Source: Ryuthela nishihirai (lineage: Eukaryota; Arthropoda; Arachnida; Araneae; Heptathelidae). From it: 64,000 nt of DNA. Under the pieces are notes generated by a model. The model searched no databases, had not been told where the DNA came from, and saw nothing but the letters and a program-made list of their open reading frames with translations. A program made the translations under genes and the position numbers. Positions 1 through 10,593 of this stretch are shown one piece after another (position 1 is the first letter of the stretch; every line of letters starts with the position of its first letter). The stretch lies in contig JAWZYU010000056.1 in NCBI GenBank assembly GCA_038380435.1, forward strand, positions 2,480,001 to 2,544,000, read 5' to 3'.

Positions 1-1557
1 GACAACCCCTGCTCAGGCCACTTGGGAGAGTACAAAACATTGCAAAGAGTAAGGTCTGAGTACTACTGGCCCGGCATGTATGCCGATATACGCAATTATG
101 TCCAGACCTGTGTATCTTGTCTGCAACGGAGAGGCTACGTCGAGAAGAAGAAAGGAAACCTAGTTCGAGCCCCACTCACAAGCCGCCCCTTTCAGCGCAT
201 AGGCATGGATATTTTAGGCCCTCTCCCCATCACTCAGCAAGGAAATAGGTACATCTTAGTCATTATGGACTACTTCACCAAATGGCCAGAGGTCTACGCG
301 CTGGCCGATCAGTCAGCAGAGTCGATTGCTAGAGCGTTTGTAGAAGATTTTATTCCCAAGCATGGAATTCCCGCTACTGTCATCAGTGATAATGGGCGCA
401 ACTTTACCGGTCGCGTGATGACCGAGGTGTTTAACCGATTAGGCATTACCAAGCAAAACACTAGCTTCTATCACCCGAGCTCCAACGGCCTCGTGGAGAA
501 ATTCAACCAGTCCATAGCATCCATCTTATCTCATCTGGTGGCCGACAAAAATGATGTGTGGGATGAGCATCTGCCATTTGTTTTGATGGCTTATCGGAGT
601 GCCACCCACAGTTCCACCCATGAGACCCCCTATTTTCTACTGTATGGCCGAGACGTGGCCCTGCCTTACCAGATGTGGCAGACGAAGGAGCCCCCAACCT
701 ATGCCGACACTGAGAGCTATGGTGAACAGTTAGCCAACAAGTTGAATGACGCGTATGAGCTGGTGAAAGCGAATCTTGAAACAGCAGCTACGAATCAGGA
801 GGAGCAGAGGAGAAAAATGGCCGTGGATAAAGGTATTCGGCCTGGTGACCTCGTGTTTTTATATAGCCCACGGGTCCCTCGCAGGAATACCAGGAAGCTC
901 TCGAAAATGTCCACCGGGCCATGGCGAGTGCTGCAACGCACCACCGAAGTGAATTATAAAATTGCCTTAGTCGCCAACCCTCACAAAGTGGAGACAGTCC
1001 ATGTCGATCGCCTCACCAAATTGCGGAAGCGACGCCCGTACCTGATAGGTGAGCCCTCCATCCCAGAAGATCCCACACCAAAACCCCCGACGCCCCCATC
1101 ACGACCCATCGCTGAGCCGGAATCTGAGGAAGACGACTGGGAATCGAACCCCCGAGTCACACGGAATCACGTTGCAGGCCGCCCGGCGCCAGACGCGCGA
1201 GCGCGCCCTGCCACAGCGAGCTCCCAGCCACACCCGTACAACCTTCGACCACGTGCACCAGACGGAAGAGTCGCCCCAGCCACTGCTGCTGACACACACC
1301 CGCACACCGTGGCTTGCTATGACGTCAACACATCCGGTGGATCAGCACCCCTTCCGCCTTTGCCTCAGCGGCCGCCCCGCAGCAGACGACGCTTGAAAAC
1401 ACGGAATGCTGGGATACATGACGAACTTGAGGAAGTGAAGCCCGCCTCATGGGCTAATGTCGTCGCGAGGGGACGCCCTCACAATACATCGCCCCAGGAC
1501 GGCAGAAATCCTCTCCCCTGGTCCGTCACTGCTCAACAGTCTCCGTCAGTACACTAA
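1..1557 (+). CDS. Ty3/gypsy pol polyprotein, integrase part (5' partial)
   Basis: Integrase end of a Ty3/gypsy pol polyprotein, which would join retrotransposon cDNA to host DNA in the nucleus. The frame is open from base 1, so it enters from the left edge and has no true start here. Counting from the codon at base 22: a zinc-binding HHCC-type module ends in C30 and C33; the catalytic core shows D63 (GMDILGP), D123 (ISDNGRNF) and E159 (NGLVEKFN), a D,D-35-E spacing. A GPW-type module (TGPWRVLQR) follows near residue 295, then a proline-rich basic tail with the YNLRPR motif common in arthropod gypsy elements. The stop is TAA at 1555-1557. No frameshift or internal stop is visible over 519 codons, and all three catalytic residues are present, so this copy is young. 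No env-like frame follows. It is the only convincingly intact coding sequence in the window. Confidence 0.95.
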   Translation, partial: DNPCSGHLGEYKTLQRVRSEYYWPGMYADIRNYVQTCVSCLQRRGYVEKKKGNLVRAPLTSRPFQRIGMDILGPLPITQQGNRYILVIMDYFTKWPEVYALADQSAESIARAFVEDFIPKHGIPATVISDNGRNFTGRVMTEVFNRLGITKQNTSFYHPSSNGLVEKFNQSIASILSHLVADKNDVWDEHLPFVLMAYRSATHSSTHETPYFLLYGRDVALPYQMWQTKEPPTYADTESYGEQLANKLNDAYELVKANLETAATNQEEQRRKMAVDKGIRPGDLVFLYSPRVPRRNTRKLSKMSTGPWRVLQRTTEVNYKIALVANPHKVETVHVDRLTKLRKRRPYLIGEPSIPEDPTPKPPTPPSRPIAEPESEEDDWESNPRVTRNHVAGRPAPDARARPATASSQPHPYNLRPRAPDGRVAPATAADTHPHTVACYDVNTSGGSAPLPPLPQRPPRSRRRLKTRNAGIHDELEEVKPASWANVVARGRPHNTSPQDGRNPLPWSVTAQQSPSVH

Positions 1558-1878
1558 GGCACTCGCACCCCCCCTCCCCCCGGCTATCAAGCGCAGCGAA
1601 GGAGTGAAATCTGAATCATAGAACGCTCACGCGAGAAATCACGAGAATTTCTCCCGTGCGCGGTGGCCGAGCCGGCGTGGAGATGGTGACGCTTTGGGAA
1701 ACCTGGCGGGACAGCAGGCACTCGCACCCCCCCTACACACACACACGTTCAATCAAGTCAATCAATCAGCCGGAAGGAACGAAGCAGCTATTTGAAACAG
1801 TGTAGACCGAGTGCAAAGCCCTCCATTTGAATAATAGACTTGAGATTTGAGAAATAACTATAAATGAGTTTGCTATTG
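1558..1878 (+). other. gypsy 3' untranslated region, first part
   Basis: Non-coding DNA just after the integrase stop. An exact 18 bp direct repeat (GGCACTCGCACCCCCCCT) lies at 1558-1575 and 1717-1734, 159 bp apart, close to the period of the array that follows. The segment also holds a short (CA)n run near 1735-1745. It belongs to the retrotransposon because the LTR lies downstream. Confidence 0.7.
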
Positions 1879-2690
1879 GAGATTTGAGTTTTGTTAGAAG
1901 TGTCTTGATTATCGATTTGAGTTTTTGAGCAGTAATTTTGTCACGATTAAATGAATTGATGGAGGAATAATTTTAGATGATCATTGTCAGAGTAACTTGG
2001 AAATACTTATGAATGATTTTGTTAGTAGTTTGCTAATCAGAGATTTGAGTTTTGTTAGAAGTGTCTTGATTATCGATTTGAGTTTTTGAGCAGTAATTTT
2101 GTCACGATTAAATGAATTGATGGAGGAATAATTTTAGATGATCATTGTCAGAGTAACTTGGAAATACTTATGAATGATTTTGTTAGTAGTTTGCTAATCA
2201 GAGATTTGAGTTTTTTTTGAAGTGTCTTGATTATCGATTTGAGTTTTTGAGCAGTAATTTTGTCACGAGTAAATGAATTGATGGAGAAATAATTTTAAAT
2301 GATCATTGTCAGAGTAACTTGAAAAAAAAATTATTTTGTTATCAGAGATTTGAGTTTTTGAGAAGTAATTTTGTCACGATTAAATGAATTGATGGAGAAA
2401 AATTTTAAATGATCATTGTCAGAGTAACTTGAAAAAAAAATGATTTTGTTATCAGAGATTTGAGTTTTTGAGAAGTAATTTTGTTACTATTAAATGAATT
2501 TTTTTTTGAGAAGTATTTTTGTCACTATTAGATGAATTAATGGAGAGATAATTTGAGATGATCATTGTCAGAGTAACTTGAAAAAAAAAAATGATTTTGT
2601 TATCAGAGATTTGAGTTTTTGAGAGGTAATTTTGTCAGGATTAAATGAATTGATGGAGAGATAATTTTTGATGATCATTGTCAGAGTAAC
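1879..2690 (+). repeat. ~160 bp tandem array inside the gypsy 3' region
   Basis: Repeat starts, marked by GAGATTTGAG, lie at 1879, 2040, 2201, 2345, 2455 and 2606. The first two periods are exactly 161 bp; later units are shortened to 110-151 bp and gain A or T runs. Shared landmarks in each unit are TTTTGTCACGATTAAATGAA and GATGATCATTGTCAGAGTAA. Units 1 and 2 are almost identical, so the array has expanded recently or been homogenised. It lies between the integrase stop and the polypurine tract, so it would be copied as part of the element. Confidence 0.9.
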
Positions 2691-3259
2691 AATTAGATGA
2701 TTTTGTGATTATAAGAGTAATTGTAGATGATTTTGCTATTATAGGAGTAATAGTTAGATGATTTTGTAGTATAAAGTGTTTTACTGAGAAAGGATTTTTG
2801 TTTTATTGTTGGAATTGTAACTAACTTCAGGAAGTTCTTGCTAATTAGAAGTGTAATCTGTATCATAAGATTTCTAAGTTCTATGTAACAGTGAGTCACG
2901 TGGCGGTAAGCACGAAGACAGACTGTGTGTTTGCAACTTGAGTACATGTGGAAAGCCAGATTGGTGACCCTTTTCCCTGTTTTCTCTATTTCATGTGCTG
3001 TGGAGCCTCCTGCAACCGACGCCCACCAGAGCGGCCCAGCCGGACCCCAACTGTGAATCACTGGACTTTCTTGGTGTGGTGCAACAATATGAACTGTGTG
3101 ACCTCTTAGACTGTTTGCAACAGATGGACTCATGAAGGAAAGGCCAGATTCCAGATCGTGATGGGTGACCCTGGAGATCATCTTCAACAATATAGCGCCA
3201 TCTTCAGTGCAGTACGGTCAGTGACCTTTTCCCTGCCCCGCCTGTCCTCCTCTCTCGCT
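2691..3259 (+). other. gypsy 3' untranslated region, last part
   Basis: No credible coding frame. 2691-2775 carries about three short degenerate repeats around TAGATGATTTTG, then mixed-composition DNA leads to the polypurine tract. An antisense frame of about 165 codons (2693-3190) crosses the repeats and looks like a composition artefact. Confidence 0.6.
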
Positions 3260-3272
3260 AAAGGGGGATAGG
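3260..3272 (+). promoter_or_regulatory. polypurine tract of the gypsy element
   Basis: AAAGGGGGATAGG, all purine except one T, directly precedes an LTR-like TGTGTCGTG start. In LTR retrotransposons this tract primes plus-strand DNA synthesis and sits just 5' of the 3' LTR, which is where this one lies. Confidence 0.75.
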
Positions 3273-4233
3273 TGTGTCGTGCCCTCAGGAATTGATCCTG
3301 CGGACACGACTTGGGCTAAAAGGTCCTTGAATATGTTTTTCTCGAAGTGTGAACAAAGACCTGGTTAGTCATCGCGGTTCCAAGAACTTACCAGTTCAAC
3401 TGGATGACACCAGTGTCCGGCATCGCCCCAGGAGCCAAGAACTTCCGGACCCAGAGTTCGGACCCGCCACCAAAGAGGCCGAATAGGCGGAGCGATGCCC
3501 CCGACGTCCAATGGTAAGCGCCCGCGTCAGCTTACGACGCTGACCACCGCTAGAGGTCGGTGCGGAGAGAAGCGGCAATTTTGAACTGCTCAAGAGGAGA
3601 GAAAGAACTTGTCTCCATGTGTCTGGACAGCGAAGACGTCTTTTCTTGGCCGGGAATCGGCAAGGTTTTAATGTACCTAGTTAGATAGAACTGATTTAAT
3701 TTTTCGTCTAGCTATACCGAGGCGATGGGCCTTCAACGGACAGTGCTGATCTTCGCAACAAAGGCTCCTGCAGCGACCACCTCATCCAACAGGTAGGGTC
3801 ACCCTCATTCATAAATCTGGTATCCCTTTCCACAAAGTCTGCTAACCGCCACTGTGTTCTGGGGAATAGCCCCGTACTTGGACTTTAGAGCTGGTAGCTC
3901 AGCCACATGAAAAGACTTTCGCTTAAACGGTTTGGCGTCTAATTGTAAAGGCGGTCATCGCCTGAGAACTAGTAAGTTCGGCTGTATTCCCCGAAGGGAA
4001 CTCCTGGTCCTGAAGTTTATTTTTCGCAATGTACTATAAATAAATTATGTTTAAATGGTAATATCTGACTACTCCCTGTCTTTTCCAAGATTGAGTCACG
4101 TTTGGGTTATTGCAGAGGTTTCCTTCTCGAAAGTCTGCACAAGTAACAGCACGGCCAAAATAGAACGGGAGGGAGTCAGAAATTTAATGACGGACCGCCC
4201 TCATAAGAAAGGGGGGTTCACGTCACTACCACA
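3273..4233 (+). mobile_element. 3' LTR of the Ty3/gypsy element
   Basis: Starts TGTGTCGTG after the polypurine tract and ends CACTACCACA, giving imperfect inverted ends (TGTG...CACA). Length is about 961 bp. A TATAAATAAA stretch at 4035-4044 could serve as a TATA box or polyadenylation signal. The right end is set by homology: DNA from 4234 on resumes a LINE sequence that also occurs uninterrupted near 51030-51180. The 5' LTR lies left of the window, so LTR identity and the target duplication cannot be checked. Confidence 0.8.
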
Positions 4234-5985
4234 AGTTTCTGAAACTCTAACATTTCCACAGAATCTGCTAAGTGAATACATTTGATCAATACATCCCCTA
4301 CAACTTCTGAATCCCCACTGGTCATTACACAGTTGTCCATCAAACAAATTATTAATTCTATTAAGCACAACTATGCAAAAAACTTACCTGGAGCAGAAAG
4401 TATGCTGATACCTCTATAGTTATCACAAGAACTGCGATCACCTTTTTTAAAAATAGGGATAGCAATAACTCTAGTAAAATTTGTAGGAACAACACGTTTA
4501 TCATAAAAATATTCAAAATTTCTCTCAGCCATTTGTCAACACAAGTGTTCCCAGCTCTAAGCATTTCAGTGGTGATATCATCGACCCCAAGAGATTTATT
4601 TAGTTTTATTTCAGAGAGAGCCGAAACAACTTCCGAATGTTATACAAGGTCAACATTAAAGCCATAAAACATCATTAAATGAATAAACTGCTGCAATCAT
4701 TAACTGAGGATAGATGGAATAATGTATTTATCCTCATTACAAACAATGGAAGTAGAAATAATCACATTGTTTAGAACATCTTTGAAATGCTCAGCTCACC
4801 TTGTCGTCAGAGAATCCTCATCTTCACCCACTTAACCATGTTTCTCCCTCAGTCCCTGTGTATCAGTGTATGTATCCTGTTTCTTCCCACATAAAACATT
4901 AACAATCTGGTATAATCCCCTGCTATTGTGGTGTCTAAGAGATTCCTCTGCTTTTTCAGCCGAATTATCAAGCCAAAGTTTCTTATCAGCTGTTAACTAT
5001 TCTTTTACACGTTTATTAAGCTTGTTATAATGTTGTCTGTTACGACTAGTAGGGTGTTGATTCATATTAATCCTGCACTTTTTTCTTCCAAAAATAAGTT
5101 CCATGGCCTTATCACTCAAATAATTTTGTTTCCTCTGTTCCCTTTTACCTAAAAGAGTACTATTAGTTTCAAGAAAATCCTGTTTAAACTGATCCCATTT
5201 ATTCTAAACTTCAGCAGTAAGCAAACTACGATTGTCATAATGACCACACAGATATCATGGTATGCTTTCTCTATAACTAGACCTTTCAGACCTTCAGTGT
5301 TAAAGGTAATTTTCTTAACCTTAGCAAAACATTTCTTAAGCTTCTGTTGCAAGACACTTTTTACCAGTTAATGGTCTGGCCCAATTTTGACTCCTCTATA
5401 TTTTCTGGTTTTCCTAATCAGAATAGCCCATTTGTATTAATTAAAATATAATCTATCATATTCCTGTGCAACCCATCAGGTGAAACCCACGTATATTTAT
5501 AAATATCCCGGTGATTGTAGTATGTATTATTTGTTCAGAAACCATTAAGTTTACTTACCTGTAGGAGAGGTTCTCCATTGCCATTGAAACTATCAATGCC
5601 AAAGAGAGCAAAAATTCCTGCTCATAGGTCAGAGTTAGTACCAACCTTAGCAATATCTCCTTTCTTTAGAGAATTCAAAATATCATGTGGCTGTCTGTAA
5701 AGTATTCTTTTCATTCTCATCAGAGTCCTTCGTCGGGGCGTAACAACAGATGACATTCAAGTCTGTAATTTTTGTTTTAAATTTTGCTTTCTAAATTCTT
5801 TCATTAATTCAGTCATATCCTAGAAGAACATCACTGGCGTATCTCTATTAAGAAGCAAACCGATAAACCTAGAATATATAGGTGTCCTTACGCTGGAATT
5901 CCTGAGTGAGGATATCAAGAGAATAATCTCAATGTAACGTCCTCACGTTCCATATACTTGCAGAAAGAAAATGATTAGTAGGAAT
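4234..5985 (-). pseudogene. non-LTR retrotransposon ORF (APE endonuclease + RT), degenerate, 3'-cut by gypsy
   Basis: Minus-strand LINE polyprotein with many stops and frameshifts. Reading from 5985 downward: the endonuclease begins SIWNVRTLH, passes NVICCYAPT (near 5750) and a TSPDG-type block with RNMIDYIL (near 5440-5490). The N-terminal part of the reverse transcriptase follows, with MLRAGN near 4560 and RGISIL near 4400. The architecture matches RTE/craniofacial-development-protein-2-like LINEs: an AP-endonuclease nicks target DNA and the RT copies the RNA at the nick. The coding region stops at 4234, where the gypsy LTR begins; the rest of the RT must lie beyond the left edge. It cannot encode a working protein. 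The exact clade is uncertain. Confidence 0.85.
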
Positions 5986-6975
5986 TTAAAAGGAAACTAG
6001 GTTAATTGAGAAACGCAGGGCCAACAATATCAAACATCCCCCTGATCGCTTGCATGGGGCAAAGACCTGTTCCTCAACTGCTACAGGTTGAAGTGATCCA
6101 TGTTGGTGGGAACTTCAAGCACCACCATTTGAAGTGGAACTTTTCAAAAGCCATAAGGCTTGCCTGAGACACATTACTCCGGTTTAGGATTAGAGAAGCC
6201 TAACTAACTAAGTGAGAGTTCAGGTAGCTGCGATGGCCTATGATCATGATTATCCACCAGCTGATATAAGGTATCCCGTGCCTCTATTCACTTAGGGCAG
6301 GCAACCCACAAGCAAACAGAAAACACAACGACAAATTCTCCCTCAACAGATGTCCACCACTGCAGCAAGTCCAGAATCCATAATCAAGCTCAAAGCCGTA
6401 AAGCAGTCCAGTCTCGTAGGCATAAATGGTCATCACCACAAGAAGTTAAACACTCCTCAACAGGGCAGAAAGAAAGAAAAAGGTTGTCGCAGATGACCGG
6501 ATCAGTAGGGCACACCGGTCTGACAGGCCTCCACTTCTGCTCCCTTCGAAAACAGAATAGCTCTTTTGAAAGGTATTAACGGCATGCACCAAAGGAAGGC
6601 GGGGTCTGACATTATGTGCCATACCCGGAAGGTTTTATGCGTCATCACTGGGGATTGCTAGACATCTATCCTTCCAGTTTGTGCCGAACATTTATTGACC
6701 AGAAGCGTTAGTGGAGAAAATTTGCAATGCAAGTTAATTTGCGATCCGAACTTGGTAACATCAGAATCACATAGGGAGGATAGTATCAGCAGGTGTAGTG
6801 ACGATAATCCAATATTCGGTACTGAAAGCGTGAAAATATCGTTGCTGAAAATCTGTTTTTCTTAAACCTTGGACGTATCATTAAGATACATCCGTGATAT
6901 ACAGTCTGTCAATTTGGCAAAAAACGATTAAGTGATTGAACGAAAGGCAAACAATTCTATTAAATTAATATATAT
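5986..6975 (-). mobile_element. 5' region of the same LINE (copy A)
   Basis: Sequence upstream of the endonuclease that recurs, in the same order and orientation, at about 41740-42720 and 52330-53330. No intact frame is visible. It is probably the LINE's 5' untranslated region or a decayed first ORF. Shorter plus-strand pieces of its outer end occur at 30075-30300 and 57505-57700. Confidence 0.65.
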
Positions 6976-7037
6976 ATATTGTGGTAGTTTAACTCTGAAA
7001 ATACCAATTAATGAATAATTCAGAAATGGAACAGTTA

Positions 7038-8080
7038 TACAGGTAACTCTCATTTAATGCGGGAGATGAGTTCCGGGAAGGCCATCGTTAAAAGAATTTC
7101 CGTGTAAAACGAGGGGATTTTTATTTGTTTGCATTTTCGCCTATCTTATTAATCTTTTTTCCTTTTCTTGGTTTCGTAATAGATGTTTTATTTCCACAAA
7201 AATAATTATAATTCTCAGTATTTATTTAATGATTACATATATGCATAATTATGTATATAAATATATGATCGATTAATTAATTTTACAGTTTATTTCTTAA
7301 TATGGAGCGAAACCATCTGTTTTGCATTGCTTGCTTCTCTTTTGTTCGTAATATTTATTTGTAGCATTCCATTAACTGGTCACAATATCGTCTTATGGCA
7401 TCCTGTAACGAAATATCAATATCATGATCCTGCAACAAATCCATGCGTTATTTGTGCAGCGAAAGGGCTTCATCTAAATATTTAAATGTCAACACTATTT
7501 CTGTTTCAGATTCTTGTCTTATTCAAAAGCTGCGTTGCATTCTAAATCCTGAAGTTCATCGTTAGTGAGTGGCTCACTATGGAGTTTAATAACTTCGTCC
7601 ATCTTTCAAAGTCACGCCTTCCTATCTTGCTCCAATTTGATATTTCGCTGATGTTAATTAAAAAATTCTTGTAATTCTTGTAAATAGAGTATTTAGGGGA
7701 ATAAATCCAGGTACGATTTACGTGAATTATGCAGTAGTGATTTGGAGCACTAAATTGCACAGTGCGTTTGGACCTCCGTAGCACATGGCTGCTTGATGAT
7801 GACCATGTTGTTGTTGATAGTGATGATGATTAATATACTAAAATATTGCAGTACTCTAGTAAGTATGAATTAAAGCTCTATTTAGGAATCACCGAAGTAA
7901 TTTTAAGTAAAGTGAACCAAGAATTGCAAGGAAAGAGAAAAAATGTGTGAAGTGCCATAAAACGAGTGGTGAAAAAAGACAATAAACGCAATCTATCTGA
8001 TAAGGATAATGCAACTTATAATGTTATTGCATCTGGCAATAGTATAATTCAAATATATACCACGTGAGAGTTACCCATTT
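7038..8080 (-). mobile_element. pogo/Tigger-like element relic (copy A)
   Basis: Bounded by matching ends: left TACAGGTAACTCTCATTTAA at 7038, right reading GGGTAACTCTCACGTGG on the minus strand near 8063-8077. The flanking TA and the TIR style fit pogo/Tigger elements. A minus-strand fragment at 7340-7620 reads SEPLTNDELQDLE and then LDEALSLHK, resembling the acidic C-terminal tail of Tigger/CENP-B-type transposases; stops break it. The DNA-binding and DDE domains are absent, so this is a non-autonomous remnant. A 90 bp LINE tail is embedded in it (7741-7831). Confidence 0.65.
7741..7831 (+). mobile_element. LINE 3' tail nested in Tigger relic A
   Basis: Encodes the last residues of the LINE (WSTKLH...GPP...MAA) followed by a GAT/GTT-rich end. 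It matches the minus-strand LINE C-terminus at 49918-49990. The same tail sits at the same place in the Tigger relics at 43 and 54 kb, so it inserted before they multiplied. Confidence 0.7.
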
Positions 8081-8162
8081 CAGTTGGTTACAGGAGCTGT
8101 TGTCCCCTTTGAGAATACCAGTAACCGGTACAGAATCGAGAGAAAATCATAAACATATAGTA

Positions 8163-8323
8163 TACACTGAGATGCCAATTTGTTAGGTACACCACCTAAA
8201 TGTGTGATACAGAGCTCAGTGTTGTTTATACCGTTTCATGACCTTCATAGGCATCTTTATTTACCTGCAGTTTCTTTGATTTGCAAAAAGATGCTCTGGT
8301 CAAGATGTTTTGGCTCTTCGGTA
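8163..8323. mobile_element. 161 bp MITE with mismatched Tc1-like ends
   Basis: The left ~35 bp (TACACTGAGATGCCAATTTG) match the end of the Tc1 element at 33097. The right ~120 bp match the inner and terminal DNA at 17190-17313 of a different Tc1 family, ending GATGTTTTGGCTCTTCGGTA. It has no coding capacity. Confidence 0.7.
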
Positions 8324-8589
8324 TATATTATGCATTTTTCAAGCAATGTTTTGAAAACTTCTAAAACGAAGGGGAAAGCATTTTACTGCAACAGAATTCA
8401 GTTTCTTACATTCACCCCTATCCCCTTACACTTCAGTTTTTTTTTCTAGATCAGGACCTGACTGTTATATTTCGTTGGTATTATTGTGAATCAAGAATTT
8501 GTTTTTTTATTTGCTTTTAATACATTTCTTTAAAAGCAAAATTTGCTAATGGCATCGACAGTTCCGACTGTCCGTCCATCTGTCTGTGT

Positions 8590-8800
8590 ATTCAATATCT
8601 CTGTAACCAATCGATCGATTTAATTGGTTCTTTATGCTTTGGATGCAGGAAAAGTCTCAGTTTACACGCATATGTTTTTATATCTGCGTTCCTATGGACG
8701 CAATGTTTCTGCAACTAATCAACCGATCTCGATATACTTTTTTATTCCATGGAAGAAAGGATCCAGTTTTGCACGCGCATATCTTTAATTGCCAATAAGG
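8590..8800. repeat. diverged ~110 bp direct repeat
   Basis: Two related units, one near 8597 (ATCTCTGTAACCAATCGATC) and one near 8705 (GTTTCTGCAACTAATCAACC), each followed by a block ending near ACACGCATATG or CACGCGCATAT. Non-coding. Confidence 0.5.
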
Positions 8801-8984
8801 AGGGGGTTAGGGTACTTAAAAAGTTGTTACATCTTTAGTTGGACCATTAGAAGTGAAATATACCAAGGAAACGTGCATTTTCATCGTCCAGAGCGAATGA
8901 AAATTTCACTTTTTTGTGCAGAGATTTTTCATTCCCTCTTAAAATAGTAACTATTTGTTATCATTTATTTAACTGTACCTAATT

Positions 8985-9191
8985 GCCGTGACCCTGTGTG
9001 CCATACCCTGTGCATGTTAAAGAACACGCTGAATGTCCTTGATGGGAGGCTACCATCTGTCTCCCAGCAGCTGTTTCAGTGGGTTCCCTCCCCGAACCTT
9101 CTCTTAGCCGTCGGGGACCTTGAGATCTGATCATTTTTACCCATGGTGTACAAAAAAAGGACCGTTCAGAGGTAAAACAACTGAATCCAAC
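8985..9191 (+). mobile_element. SINE-B, 3' half, plus strand
   Basis: Matches the body and 3' end of the ~385 bp tRNA-derived family (complete copy at 40088-40472), from the CCATACCCTGTG block to the terminal AAAACAACT-type tail. The tRNA-like 5' head is missing. It is diverged, hence an older copy. Confidence 0.8.
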
Positions 9192-9800
9192 ATAAGCATG
9201 GGTATTACTCAATTAATTAAATCAAATAATAATCACAAAACTCATTCATGTTTGAGCAAGCTTCTGTATGGACGAAACTTTAGTCATACAGAAGTTAATC
9301 CGATACTGGTTACATTAAACGGTTCTCCTCACTGGGTTGCAATACATTATGGGTTTGAGTCATCTCAGCATATTAAACTTTTATTTACGGCAATACTCAA
9401 GAAAAACCTTTGCCTTCATATTTGAATTATAAAGCTTTCATAATATAGCAATAATGCAGCAATTCTTGGGCGTCTCAGAGATTCGGAGTCGTTAATTTTG
9501 CTAAATGAATTCTATCAATTTTATTTCGTTCTATTGTTATCTCGGTAATACAACACAATTATCCAATTATATTGACAATGGCTGAGGTTACGCACTGCAA
9601 TTGATTCATCCAAAAAAAAAATTAAGTGACGATCTTTACAGACATATAATATTGACGAATTTAATAATGAAAATAAAACAAGTAACAGATTTTTAAATTC
9701 TTCTCAATTTTGTGCTATTAAATTTTATCCAGACATGAAATAGGTATTCAACAGTAACCGAAAAATGAAATTGTGGACCTCATAGATCCCTCTACCATGT
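9192..9800. other. unassigned AT-rich DNA
   Basis: I see no gene, structured repeat or recognisable element. Confidence 0.5.
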
Positions 9801-9878
9801 CGTATTAAACTGACAGGCTCCTGTCAGATCTCTGTGGCATGCAGCTTCTTGAGGAGGTATTTATTTTTATTATTTTTT
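9801..9878 (+). mobile_element. SINE-A tail fragment
   Basis: Carries the CTGACAGGCTCCTGTCAGA block, GTGGCATGCAGC and a GGTATTTATTTTTATTATT end, matching the 3' part of the SINE at 23328-23530. The tRNA-like head is absent. Confidence 0.6.
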
Positions 9879-9879
9879 A

Positions 9880-10354
9880 AAGTTTATAAGGCGGCGAAAT
9901 GGTGACAAATGTTGATGACCTAGAATCAGTAATGAAATTTTCAAAAACGTCTCTTTGCTTTGGAGTTAAATTACTCTTTTTAAGAAATGACTTTTATACT
10001 TTCACATATATGACTTTTACAGCAAATGGTTTCGTATGTGAAGAGAGACACTTTCTAGTGTCAGAGAAGCTTTCTACAGAGTACTGCAACGAAATGATCA
10101 TTCTCCTCTGTGTATACGTAGATGCCCTTCAAGATTTTTCTTATTCTGCGATGTTCTCCACTTGCGAAGATAATCTCCAAAGTCAGTGGGCACATCATTC
10201 TTGATGTTGGTTAGACAATTGGTAGAGCAAGGCCACCCGAAGAATAGGAATCCCCGACTTTTTTCTTCCTTTCGATGTCCCTTCTTGTGTTTAATGAGGA
10301 ATTTGGATGATGTAAACCTATATTGGCAATTGTCACATTCATAAAAGCTCTGGC
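9880..10354 (-). pseudogene. C2H2 zinc-finger exon, decayed
   Basis: Minus-strand DNA encoding zinc-finger-like protein. After a pyrimidine-rich stretch ending AATAG (a plausible splice acceptor, exon from 10354) it reads GQSFYECDNCQYRFTSS and on to a finger with C-x2-C and H-x3-H spacing (YECDNC...HKKGH). A non-finger linker follows, then HLRIHRGE, which looks like the end of another finger plus the usual inter-finger linker. A stop comes at 10098-10100. Past it the reading continues in frame with FRC and HIRNH pieces broken by further stops, so a multi-finger exon has decayed. Zinc fingers of this type normally bind DNA in the nucleus. It may be a processed or duplicated copy of a host gene, or the last exon of a truncated gene. 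Only the first finger looks intact. Confidence 0.6.
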
Positions 10355-10593
10355 CTATTTCAGGGAAAGGAAACAAATAAAATATTATATTATTTTAATT
10401 CAAATTAATATACTGATAAAAAGTAAGCAACGAACTAGTTATTATTTCAGTGAACTATAAGTTGACACAAAAAATTTAAACCGAAGTAAGAAATTTTGAG
10501 ACTAAATGAAATAGTTCAAGGTCCGCAGGCAAATTTGATTTTCTAAAAATATACGGTAACAACATTATGGTATATTTCTTACTCTACTCTTTA

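Noticed and set aside
503..1396. Other open frames inside the integrase region
   Set aside because: Shadows of the integrase frame on both strands, kept open by GC-rich sequence.
2693..3190. 165-codon minus-strand frame
   Set aside because: Antisense within the gypsy 3' untranslated region, partly over short repeats; no motif and low-complexity N/Y/S runs at its end.
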